Source: Volvox africanus (lineage: Eukaryota; Chlorophyta; Chlorophyceae; Chlamydomonadales; Volvocaceae). Taken from it: DNA of 64,000 nucleotides. The notes under the pieces were generated by a model. The model had not been told where the DNA came from and ran no database searches. It saw only the letters and a list, made by a program, of their open reading frames with translations. Positions 14,601 through 26,600 of this stretch are shown one piece after another; within the stretch, counting starts at the first letter, position 1, and every line of letters begins with the position of its first letter. The translations under genes were made by a program, and so were the position numbers. The DNA lies in contig BSDZ01000021.1 in the NCBI GenBank assembly GCA_030268105.1, positions 310,001 to 374,000 of the forward strand, given 5' to 3'.

Positions 14601-17600
14601 TGGGAAGGAGTATGACCCCCCCAACCGGGAAACCCAAGCCGAATAATGTCCAGAGGCAACAAGAGAAGTCAGCGGCAGGGAGCTATCTCAGGGCATCCAC
14701 TGCGCATAGCCACGCACAATATGCGAGGGCTTCTGGCCTCTCATGGCAGTCGACTTCAGGCAGCGGTACGTCAATGGGCTGAGCAGCGGCTGGATGTTGT
14801 ATGTCTGCAGGAAACCCACCACACTACCCTCCAGCACCAATGCCTGTTTGAACGGGATCTTCGTTATGCCACCAAACAGATCCACACACAAAACTGGAAG
14901 ATAGCAGCCTACTCTTGGTCTAACTCGACGCACACAGCAGGAGTGCTCATCCTCATCAGACAGGGGCTAGCTTCAGCTCTGGCACCTAAACTGGCAACAC
15001 CCCAGCATACATGTACGAGAGGCCGTTTCACCGACTGTATCCTCCACTGGGGGGGACACCGCCTGCACATCTGCAATATCTACCTCCCACCTGGCACTAC
15101 CTCGATGGCTGCGGAAACCCGGCGACAACTCTTCGAGAACGCCCTGGCTGCCACCACAACGCAAGCCATGGAGGACAATAGGGACACCACCCTTATCTGG
15201 GCAGGAGACTTCAACTTTGTGGAAAACCCAGAGTGGGACTCGTCCGCAGGAAGAGATGGGCGTCAAGCAGATAGGCCTATCACTGAGATGCGGCAGCGGG
15301 CAGGCCCACAGATGGTAGATACCCACCGATACCTCCACCCAAGGCGCCGGGACTTCACTCACCTGTACCATGCACCCACCCCAGGCGGTTCACGCCTAGA
15401 TCGCATCTACATCAATGAAGCCAAGCTGCCGTACCTATGCCATACAGCCATCTCCTTCCACACAGCCTCAGACCACCGTCTTGCCACACTTCATCTCCTA
15501 CCTTGCAAAAATGAGGTCAAGGGCCCAGGCATCAAGCGTATACGCATGGCCTTCACTGACCATGAGGATCTGGCTACAAGCATGGCGGAGTGGATCCGGA
15601 ACCAATGCCAAGAGGCACCCTCAGTCGAAGAGAATCCGGGCAACCTTATTGCTTGGTGGCCTGGTTTTAAACGCCGACTAACCTTCCTAGCACACCAACT
15701 CAACAAGGTAGCGCAACAGCGCAGACAGCAGCCAGGTGCTCATACCCAGGAGGCCTACCTTGGGGTCCAACAGGCCCAACAAGCCCTCGATACTATGCCG
15801 CACTCACCACACCTACTACAGCAGCTCATAGATGCCCAAGCAAGACTGGCTAGGATGCATATTGAGGACAACGCCAGGGTGGCAAAAAAGACCCGGGTCC
15901 ACTGGTTACACGCAGGAGAGCGTCCTGGCCCAGCTCTGACAACCTTCCTGCAAACCCAAATCCAGGACCAGCAAACAGCCCCAGTGGCACTCCAGGCACA
16001 CTCAGGCCGACTGGTCACTAATCCAGCACAGCTACCACAGGTCGTAGCGGACTTTTGGGCAGGGGTATGCAGAGCCCCAGACTTCACCACTCCTGAAGAT
16101 CGCCAGTCAGTGCTAACCCAGTTAGCAGCAGCCAACATCCGACTCCCTGAGGAAGCTGACGAAGTGGCTGGGTCCCCGACCATTGCTGTGACTGAGCTGG
16201 GTTTCGCACTGAAGAAGAGCCAGCCAGGCAAAGCACCCGGATGGGATGGCATCCCAACGGATCTGTACCGCAAGTTCTGGCCAGAGATTGGCCATACCAT
16301 GGCAGCCCTCTTCACGGCTATCGGCAAAACAGGGCAGGTGCCAACAGGCTTTCTGGATGGTATCATTAAGGTGCTTTACAAGAAGGGAGACCCCAAACAG
16401 CCTGGTAACTACCGCCCTATCACACTGCTTTGCTCGGACTACCGCTTGCTGGCCAAGGTGCTGGCAAATCGCCTAGGGCCAGCCCTGGGACGAATCATTA
16501 GCCCTGAGCAGTCAGCTTTTCTGCCCAAGAGGCTCATCGGGGCCAGTGTTCTCTTTCTACGCCATCTGCCTCATCTCTTACGGAAATTGAACCGCCAAGG
16601 TCTGCTGGCCTTCCTGGACTTCGCAAAAGCTTATGACACAGTGGACCGCAACTTCCTGATGGGGGCGATGGAGGCGATGGGAGCAGGCCCACAGCTTTGC
16701 AGTTGGACCCGGATATTGCTTAGCAACACGCGGGCAAGAGCCATGGTGAACGGTTTCAAATCCAGGCTTGTTAAAATGGAAGCAGGGGTAAGACAGGGTT
16801 GCCCTCTAGCACCCCTGCTGTATCTCTTTGTTGCCCAGGCCTTGTTCAGCTGGCTAAAGAGCCAAGAGATAGGCCTCCGCCTATTGCCTTCAGATGAAGA
16901 CAGGGTCACAGCCTGTCAGTTTGCTGATGATGCAGAAGTGGCCCTTGAAGGAGAGGAATCCGTGCCAGCCTTCCTTGAAGCCATGGATACTTTTGCCCGG
17001 GCATCAGGTCAACGCCTGAACCTGGATAAGATGGAAATCCTACCCATAGGGGCTGTGGACGACCACCATCAGGGAAGCACAATAAATGGCCTGAAGGTGG
17101 TCACCACTGCGACAGCCCTTAACTTGCCAATGGACAACCAACTGCAGCCGCCCCAACCAGACTGGCCGGAGATGCTAGCCCTGGCCTACACGAGGATGCA
17201 ACGCCTAGCCCATTATCCGCTCTCTGCCTTTGGTCGGGCTGCAGCAGTCTCCAACTATTGCCTGCAAACAGTCACTTGGCATATGGAGCATGGTGGACCA
17301 CCTCCAGATACCACTCTGACCTACATTGAACGCTTAGCTGCTCGCCTTGTAGATCGGAAACAGGGCCCAGAAGACCAGGGCCAGCGCTTCACTGGAGTAC
17401 CTAGCAGACTCTTGGTGGGACACCCATCAACTGGTGGTTTTGGCCTACTGCCCCTCAGGCAACACATTCGGGCAAGACAAGCCATGTGGGCAGTGCGATT
17501 CATCCGAGGGGCCCTGATGGCCAGGAGAGAGAGAGAGAGGGTAATGCTTCTGGACACGGCGATGAATACGGTTGCTGAAGAAGAGGAAGAGCCAGTTACT

Positions 17601-20600
17601 AGTGGTAATGTTCGAAGCCTCCACCCCTGGATCCGGACCCTGGCCACCTACCTGGAGATCACCCATCCGGCCTTTAAACCTTGGGCCCTTACCACTGCCC
17701 AGGCAACTGGGCCCTGGCTGGGTGGAGAGACCTTGCCCGAGGAGATCAGCCGAATTGTAGGGGCTTTAGGGCACCTCCCACCACTAGAAGATGTCAGCAA
17801 CCCACCTTTAGCCCCTGGAGACTGGTGCTGGGCGGCTGCTCTCTGGGGAAATCCTTTGCTGCCCAACAATTCGGACAATGGGGGAAGCATCAATGGTAAC
17901 AACCACCGCCCAGGCCTGGAAACCCGTCACCCACTGATGGCTTCATGCAGAAAACTGCTCACAGTTGGGGACCTGGTAAGGGTGTACGACATGCTGGAGC
18001 ATGACCAAATACCCCTCCCTCAGTACATGACCTGGCTAGACTGGACCCAACAGTTTCTAGACCCCTCAGCTAGCCCCACCCAACTGCGAGACAAGGAGTC
18101 TACCCGTATGGCTCTCTCGGCTCTATGCAACGATATCAGCCCGGCATGGATAGCAGCAGCACGGAAGGTAGTCAACCGCTTACAACCCCAACAGCCGGAC
18201 AGGGTGGAGGACAGAATGCAGCAGCAGATGCCAGCACCACCAGACCGCACCACAGTCATGGCCATGATCGTCAGGCGTTTGGGCTGGAGATTGCCAGGGG
18301 ACTCGGGTATAGTGCCTCTCTACAACCTCACGGTAAGCCAAGCTACTCAGCTGCAAGGGGTTTCAACAGCGGAGGAGCGATTGGAGCTCTTGTCAGCTTT
18401 TGTGCAGGAGGCGCAAGGGATGCCAACAGACGGTCCAGCTCCTCCCTGTCCTGTCACTAACCTCCAGCGCTTTCAGGCAACCCTAGACAGGCTGTGGACA
18501 GCAGTTCGGTGGGAAAATAAAAACAAAGAGACGCTGTGGCGTTTGGTGGTCGATGGGATACCCATACCTGGCAACACACATCTTTCCAGGGTGCCCATCA
18601 AACCATGTGGGTGTGGCAGCTATGGAGCTGATACTGATCAACCTTGCTCCCCACGCCTGCACCACTTCTGGGAGTGCCCTATAGCCAAGGCGGTGCGAGA
18701 ACAGATTGACAGACATCTGCCATTGCCGACATCAGCCACCATTGAAGGGGGCTTGACCAGGCAACAGCTATGGCTTGTCCAAGCACCTCCCGGTTGCGAG
18801 CAGGCCCCATGGGACGTGATAGCTTTGGCAGCCTTATCTTCTATGGAATATGGCAGGCACTGTCTCCGGGCGGCAACAAGAGAACACAGGCCACAGTGGC
18901 CTTCTACCCACAGACGGCGGCAGCAACAACAGACCCACACAGCAGAGCAGGGACCCCGTCAACGGGCTATTACTGACTTCTTCAACCATTCAGGGGGGTT
19001 CCCTCAAGAGGAAGAGGAAGATGCCAACACCCATCCAATCATCTCTACGACACAGCCAGCAATGGACACTCCAACACAAACAGCAACCTCACCCCTGGAC
19101 CGTGCACAGGCCCGTACAGTTGCCCACTTTTGGGCACGCTTGCATTCTTTTGCAGCGTTGGGAATACCTCACTATGGCTGGGATCAAGTGGGACCACAAC
19201 ATCCCATCCTAGCCATAGTTGGCACGCAAATGCGGTGTGCAGATCCGGTTGACATCACCAACCATGGAGCAGCAAGAACAGAGCAGGGGCTTTAGGGCAG
19301 GAGTTTTGAGGAGGAGGTTCTGTGGGAGGAAAGGGGGAGAGTGAGGGAGGTAGAGACAAGGAGAGGACGGTCTAGATCTTGAGGAGGGGAAGGGAGAGGG
19401 TGGAGGGTTTCGTGGCTAGAGGTTCCTGTGTCCAGGCTTCGGGGCCTTAGGGCTTTAGGGGGGTTCAGCGAGAGAGGTCTTTCCTTGTTGTGCAGTTCAG
19501 GTGTCTGCGGGGCCAGCTTTGGGTGGGGCCGGAAGGCTTTCTAGGGGGGCGCCAGTTCGGCTTGTCATCCCCCCCTCCGCCTCTTGTTGGGTTCTTCTGG
19601 CTTGGCTGTGGAAGGGTGTGCTTTCCTGCTGGTGCTTCTCCTCTGAGGGGAACTGTGTGTGTCTGCCAGGCTCCTGTCTAGTCAGTGTCGGGTTAGAGGA
19701 GAGGTTTCCCCGTCCTTTGAGCAGCTAGGTGTCCCCCGTTTTCTGTTGGGCCTTCCTGTGGTTTCTTGGTAGCCCTGAGTGCTCTGTGAGTGGCCAGGCG
19801 AGAGCCTATGAGGGCTCGCTGGCCCTAGTGAGAGGGGGAGCACGTGGCAGGACAGACAGACAAAGCCACGTGTTCCTCCCCTGCGCTGTGGCTCGGTCCG
19901 GTCAGGACCCCCGGTGCTCGTCTTTGAAGGGCGAGTCGCCCACAGTGTAACACCCAATACATACATACATACATACATACATACATACATACATACATAC
20001 ATACATACATACATACATACATACATACATACATACATACATACATACATACATACATACATACATACATACATACATACATACATACATACATACATAC
20101 ATACATACATACATACATACATACATACATACATACATACATACTCCTCCCTGTCCTGTCACTGACCTCCAGCGCTTTCAGGCAACCCTAGACAGGCTGT
20201 GGACAGCAGTTCGGTGGGAAAATAAAAACAAAGAGACGCTGTGGCGTTTGGTGGTCGATGGGATACCCATGCCTGGCAACACACATCTTTCCAGGGTGCC
20301 CATCAAACCATGTGGGTGTGGCAGCTATGGAGCTGATACTGATCAACCTTGCTCCCCACGCCTGCACCACTTCTGGGAGTGCCCTATAGCCAAGGTGGTG
20401 CGAGAACAGATCGACAGACATTTGCCATTACCGACATCAGCCACCATTGAAGGGGGCATGACCAGGCAACAGCTATGGCTTGTCCAAGCACCTCCCGGTT
20501 GCGAGCAGGCCCCATGGGATGTGATAGCTTTGGCAGCCTTATCTTCTATGGAATATGGCAGGCACTGTCTCCGGGCGGCAACCAGGGAACACAGGCCACA

Positions 20601-23600
20601 GGGGCCTTCTACCCACGGACGGCAGCAGCAACAACAGACCCACACAGCAGAGCAGGGACCCCGTCAACGGGCTATTACTGACTTCTTCAACCGTTCAGGA
20701 GGGTTCCCTCAAGAGGAAGAGGAAGATGCCAACACCCATCCAATCATCTCTACGACACAGCCAGCAATGGACACTCCAACACAAACAGCAGCCTCACCCC
20801 TGGACCGTGCACGGGCCCGTACAGTTGCAGACTTTTGGGCACGCTTGCATTCTTTTGCAGCGTTGGGAATACCTCACTATGGTTGGGATCAGGTGGGACC
20901 ACAACATCCCATCCTAGCCATAATTGGCACGCAAATGCGGTGTGCAGATCCGGTTGACATCACCGACCATGGAGCAGCAAGAACAGAGCAGGGGCTTTAG
21001 GGCAGGAGTTTTGAGGAGGAGGTTCTGTGGGAGGAAAGGGGGAGAGTGAGGGAGGTAGAGACAAGGAGAGGGCGGTCTAGTTCTCGAGGAGGGGAAGGGA
21101 GAGGGTGGAGGGTTTCGTGGCTAGAGGTTCCTGTGTCCAGGCTTCGGGTCCTTAGGGTTTTAGGGGGGGTCAGTGAGAGAGGTCTTTCCTTTTGGTGCAG
21201 TTCAGGTGTCTGCGGGGCCAGCTTTGGGTGGGGCCGGAAGGCTTTCTAGGGGGGCGCCAGTTTGGCTTGTCATCCCCCCCTCCGCCTCTTGTTGGGTTCT
21301 TCCGGCTTGGCTGTGTAAGGGTGTCCTTTCCTGCTGGTGTTTCTCCTCTGAGGGGATCTGTGTGTGTCTGTCAGGCTCTTGCCAGGTCAGTTTCGGGTTA
21401 GAGGAGAGGTTTCCCCGTCCTTTGAGCAGCTAGGTGTCCCCCGTTTTCTGTTGGGCCTTTCTGTGGTTTCTTGGTGGCCCTGAGTGCTCTGTGAGTGGCC
21501 AGGCGAGAGCCTGTGAGGGCTCGCTGGCCCTAGTGAGAGGGGGAGCACGTGGCAGGACAGACAGACAAAGCCACGTGTTCCTCCCCTGCGCTGTGGCTCG
21601 GTCCGGTCAGGACCCCCGGTGCTCGTCTTTGAAGGGCGAGTCGCCCACAGTGTAACACCCATATACATACATACATACATACATACATACTTTGGCTTGT
21701 CATCCCCCCCTCCGCCTCTTGTTGGGTTCTTCCGGCTTGGCTGTGTAAGGGTGTGCTTTCCTGCTGGTGTTTCTCCTCTGAGGGGATCTGTGTGTGTCTG
21801 TCAGGCTCTTGCCAGGTCAGTTTCGGGTTAGAGGAGAGGTTTCCCCGTCCTTTGAGCAGCTAGGTGTCCCCCGTTTTCTGTTGGGCCTTTCTGTGGTTTC
21901 TTGGTGGCCCTGAGTGCTCTGTGAGTGGCCAGGCGAGAGCCTGTGAGGGCTCGCTGGCCCTAGTGAGAGGGGTAGCACGTGGCAGGACAGACAGACAAAG
22001 CCACGTGTTCCTCCCCTGCGCTGTGGCTCGGTCCGGTCAGGACCCCCGGTGCTCGTCTTTGAAGGGCGAGTCGCCCACAGTGTAACACCCATAATACATA
22101 CATACACATACGTACATACAAATACACATACATACATACATACATACATACATACATACATACATACATACATACATACATACATACATACATACATACA
22201 TACTTTGGCTTGTCATCCCCCCCTCCGCCTCTTGTTGGGTTCTTCCGGCTTGGCTGTGTAAGGGTGTGCTTTCCTGCTGGTGTTTCTCCTCTGAGGTGAT
22301 CTGTGTGTGTCTGTCAGGCTCTTGCCAGGTCAGTTTCGGGTTAGAGGAGAGGTTTCCCCGTCCTTTGAGCAGCTAGGTGTCCCCCGTTTTCTGTTGGGCC
22401 TTTCTGTGGTTCCTTGGTGGCCCTGAGTGCTCTGTGAGTGGCCAGGCGAGAGCCTGTGAGGGCTCGCTGGCCCTAGTGAGAGGGGGAGCACGTGGCAGGA
22501 CAGACAGACAAAGCCACGTGTTCCTCCCCTGCGCTGTGGCTCGGTCCGGTCAGGACCCCCGGTGCTCGTCTTTGAAGGGCGAGTCGCCCACAGTGTAACA
22601 CCCATACATACATACATACATACATACATACACATACGTACATACAAATACACATACATACATACACATACACATGGGCGCGCGCGTGCGTACCTGTCGA
22701 TGCGACGCCGCTTTGGCCGCGATGGCGTCACGGGACGGAGTGGAGTCCCACACCTGTCGCAAAACCCCAGGTACCCCAGGAGGATGAGGTGCCCTTGGGT
22801 CTATCTGTGAGATGGCGCGAGAAGGAGGTAGATGCCTACGAAATGATGGCCCGGGTGGTCAGTTTGCAGGCAACGGACCGGACCCGCACGACGTGTGTCT
22901 TTCCACGTGCTATGACGAACCGGGATTGGTAGAAACCCGATCGCAAGGGAGAAAAAGCCACAGGGAAGCCGCAGGCGCGCAGCCGGAAGGCTCTCCGACC
23001 ATCCATCCCTCGTTATGTCGGCGTATAACAGCTAAATACCCACCCATCCATCCCCTTCAAGCCTTCCCATCCCACATCCCATCTAGTATAATAAAATATA
23101 TTTATTAATACTAGAGCCCCAGTCCACCCTCTCCTTTGCTCACGATAAATGGTAGCACCACGTCCGGCTGCGCCGTCTCCCACCGCAACTTCAGGTGGCG
23201 CATCAATTCCCGGGGCAACGTCCGCATTACCCAGCTCAACACTGCCCAGTCAGTGCGGCTGTCGGTGCTAAGTCCCACCAGCACTCCGTCCAACTGCTGC
23301 AGCGCCGCCGCCGTCGTGGGCGTGTGGCGCAGCAGCGATTTGAAGGCGGCCACGGTGGGTACCACATGGTGCCCGGCAGCTGCAGCGCCTTCCGCCCCAC
23401 CACTACTGGTCCCATCGGAGGCGGCGGCGGCTCCCCCACCGCTTCCAGGGCCATGGCTAAGCCGCGCTAGCGGCGCTGCCGCGGATGCCCGCGGCATAGC
23501 GCCTCGAAGTAAGTTTTGTTGGTTCGCCGACGCAGCGGCCGCTGCAACAACAGCCGCTGCTGCCGCTGGTCCCGATGCCGATGCCGACGCAGCGGCCGCC

Positions 23601-26600
23601 GATGCCAGGAGTGCCCTCAAGACGTCGAGGTTCTGTGGCGCGTAGCACTCCGAGGGCACCTGACGCAAGAATGATCCAAGACGGTCACGACTACGGCGGT
23701 GACCTTCTACCAGCAATTCATAAACGGCGGCAAGGCGCTCCAGCCGCTCCGCTTCCGATGGGATCTGTGGTATGCCTTGCTGCGAGGCGGGCGGGGGGGC
23801 ACCACAAAGCTGTGTGTGTAAGGCCCAAGCTGAAGCATGTAAAATACGTATGTAATATACAAAGCAGATAAGCACACCACGACGCAAGACTAACGACTTG
23901 GGGACGGGGACGGGGGAAATTTTGCGCATGGTGCGCAAATGCAAGCCCTGACACGCCCCCAAAGAAATCGTTCCAGTGGCGCACTCGGATCCGCATCCGT
24001 GCGTAGCAGCAGCATTAGCAGCAGCAGCATCGCCGCCACCGCAACATACTATCCCCACACCATCAACTGGCACCGACAAGCGGTGGGGACTGGAGCGGAG
24101 CATATCACAGCGTTCCATTAGACACACAGTTGGTAGAGAGGCGCCACGGGACCCTGGGCGCGCCGGAGTACGGCACAGCAATGGGCGTCGTTATCCAGCG
24201 CCTGAAAGCTGATCAATCACTATTCCTCAGCCCTGCCCCCTGCCCCCTGCCCCCTGCCCCCTGCCCCCTGCCCCCTGCCCCCTGCCCCCTGCCCCCTGCC
24301 CCCTGCCCCCTGCCCCCTGCCCCCTGCCCCCTGCCCCCTGCCCCTGCCCCTGCCCCTGCCCCTGCCCCTGCCCCTGCCCCTGCCCCTGCCCCTGCCCCTG
24401 CCCCTGCCCCTGCCCCTGCCCCTGCCCCTGCCCCTGCCCCTGCCCCTGCCCCTGCCCCTGCCCCTGCCCCTGCCCCTGCCCCTGCCCCTGCCCCTGCCCC
24501 TGCCCCTGCCCCTGCCCCTGCCCCTGCCCCTGCCCCTGCCCCTGCCCCTGCCCCTGCCCCTGCCCCTGCCCCTGCCCCTGCCCCTGCCCCTGCCCCTGCC
24601 CCTGCCCCTGCCCCTGCCCCTGCCCCTGCCCCTGCCCCTGCCCCTGCCCCTGCCCCTGCCCCTGCCCCTGCCCCTGCCCCTTTCCGCCGCTTAGCCTCTT
24701 ACCCTCACCTCAAGTACCTTCAGGCTAGGCGCCTCCACCACGTGATGCAACAAGCGGATCACCTTCTTCCGCAACTCCTGATCGCTGAAGTCAATGGAGT
24801 CATGTACTAACGCCACCCGACCAGACGCCGTCGCAGGGAAACCGGCCCCGCTCGGTTGCGCCAGGCTGCTGCTGCTGCTATCGACGAAGCTTACAGGGCG
24901 AGGTGCGCTGGAGCCCGTCGCGAGGCCGCTGGCAGTGGCGTTGGGCTCAGCACTGCGTGCGCGGGAGGACAGAGGAAAGGTGTGTGTGGGAGAGAGAGAG
25001 AGAAAGGGGGGGGGGGCGAGGTTTCGGTCCATGTTTAATCCGCAAGAAGGCATATCATGGCCAGACGGGCTGTGGTGCCAGTACCTTGCGAACCGCGTGA
25101 GACAGTTAAGGGGGGAGTTAGTTATACGATCGCGAAGACGACGAAGAGGCATATGAAGGTGACTACCACAAGATTTTGTGGCTTACCTGGACCAGAACTG
25201 TGACAGCGGCTGGGATTTATGAATATGGTGTTTAGGGAAACCGAGGCTAGAAAAACAAGGGAAAACAAGGGACTGGACACGGACGGTCAGATTCGAGTGT
25301 TGAGAGGCGCCAGGATGCTTCGGCGTCCTGATGCCTATGATCCCCTCAAGTGCGTATAGTCCTCGCCGGCGGTCCCAGGCCGACCTGCTTGCCCTCCTCA
25401 ACCTCTTCTTCTCCCGTCCCCTCCCGTTGCCATCTCACCGGTAGTTGTGCCCCGGCTCGCGGCGGCTGTCCCCCACCAGATGACATAGCCAGCTGCTGCT
25501 CACAACGCGTTGGGAAGGGCTGCCGACGCCGGGAATTGATCAGACAGTGGTCGGCGCGAGAGGTTAAGAGGGGGGAAAAGGAATTGGGAGGACTAAGCAG
25601 GACGAAGGTTCCTAAGAATGATTGCGACAAGAGGGGCTAAACCTGATTGAACAGGTAGAGTGGTCTGATGCAAAGCTAGAGAAAATGTGCTCGAGGCGGT
25701 CTGGAGTTTTGTCCCATCCTTGCGCGCTGTTTCAGGATGTACCGGGCCCCCTCACCAATATCATCAGCGCCTCATCCTACATAAGCTCCGCTCAACCTCA
25801 ACCCCAACCCGTGCAGTCCAACACCTTCCCCTCGTCCTTGCTCCCTCCCCTTCCCTCGTCCTTGCCCCTTTGACGCACCTTCCCACCATGTCACGTGTAA
25901 CAAAACCCGCCAGGCCTCCGAACATCCCCGTGCTGCACAGCCCGAAGTGTTCGTCCGAGAAGGTGCAACCGTAGTACTCCGCCAGACCCCCCGCCAGCCC
26001 CGCCAGCGTCACAGTCTCGCGGGCCACGGAACGCAGGTGAAACTCGTCGGGGATGAAGCTAGGGCTGCCAGGGGGCAGGGCAGCGCGAGGAGACGCCACA
26101 CACCGGTGGTGATGGCGCGCAGCGTTCACGTATCCTCCGGGTCGCGGTCCGTGTGCAAAAGGCAGAGGTGTGCGTGTGCGTGTCCATGTGTGCGTGTGTG
26201 TCCGTGTGTGTGCGTGAGTGGTATGATCCCAACGAAGTTCCCGCCATGGCACTTCCTTCCCTTGAAATCCACGAATAGCACCTCGGTATTGCCATGGCCA
26301 TGGCCATGGTCCTGTGATGGCTACTGCTATCGCTGTATTGATAGCAGCATACAGCCCGCCAATAGCTAAACGGGCGAGTTCACAGGCTTTCCTTGCATCC
26401 GTCCCGCCCGGCTGCAGGAAAGCTTTGGGCTGGCGCCCAGACCACTACTCCCGGGCCTTGTATCGATCACGGTAGCACCTACTTTTCCAAGTTGGCCTCC
26501 TGGAACATCAGCTCAAATTCTAGGGTCACAGACAGCGTGGACAGCGCCTGGCGGGATCAAAGGGCGTCGAAGCACGTGCGGCTGTGTGAATCTGGAAGTA

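Larger units (their letters stand above)
12471..19956 (+). mobile_element. Full-length LINE (non-LTR retrotransposon, APE-RT type) with microsatellite tail
   Basis: The element begins at the edge of the big ATAC tract and runs through a roughly 520-bp 5' leader, ORF1 (12994-14646), ORF2 (14646-19295) and a roughly 660-bp 3' UTR. It then passes straight into another (ATAC)n tract. Both ORFs are open, so this copy could be autonomous. The leader has a B-box-like gttcaagtctc near 12572. It sits in antisense inside an intron of the FAM135-like gene. Both ends are ATAC repeat, so no target-site duplication can be seen. Layout and domains suit the L1-like group; the exact clade needs a reverse-transcriptase tree. 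Confidence 0.92.
8975..23143 (-). other. 14.2-kb intron of the FAM135-like gene filled with LINE and microsatellite DNA
   Basis: The donor is at 23143 (ATC|GTGAGC) and the acceptor at 8975 (CTCTTCCGCAG|AAG). Both flanking exons are in phase 0 and both match the gene's middle region. Everything listed between 9601 and 22674 lies inside this intron, with the LINE in antisense to the host gene. The parts outside the repeats (8975-9600 and 22675-23143) hold GA-rich and GC-rich sequence with no feature I can name. Confidence 0.8.

Noticed and set aside
13869..14624. 251-codon minus-strand ORF opposite LINE ORF1
   Set aside because: Its Cys/Trp/Gly-rich composition is a mirror of the Pro-rich ORF1 coding strand, with no motifs.
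19957..22674. Regularly spaced repeats with unique-looking sequence between them (CRISPR-like spacing)
   Set aside because: The 'repeats' are ATAC microsatellite and the 'spacers' are LINE 3' ends. This is eukaryotic nuclear DNA.
24130..24810. 226-codon plus-strand ORF rich in Pro-Ala
   Set aside because: It is the CCCCTG minisatellite read through. It lies in antisense to an intron of the FAM135-like gene.
26220..26300. Minus-strand open stretch reading VLFVDFKGRKCHGGNFVG as a possible exon of the FAM135-like gene
   Set aside because: Exon 26547-26483 joins exon 26064-25879 directly in correct phase, and the joined protein fits the family, so this stretch is intronic.
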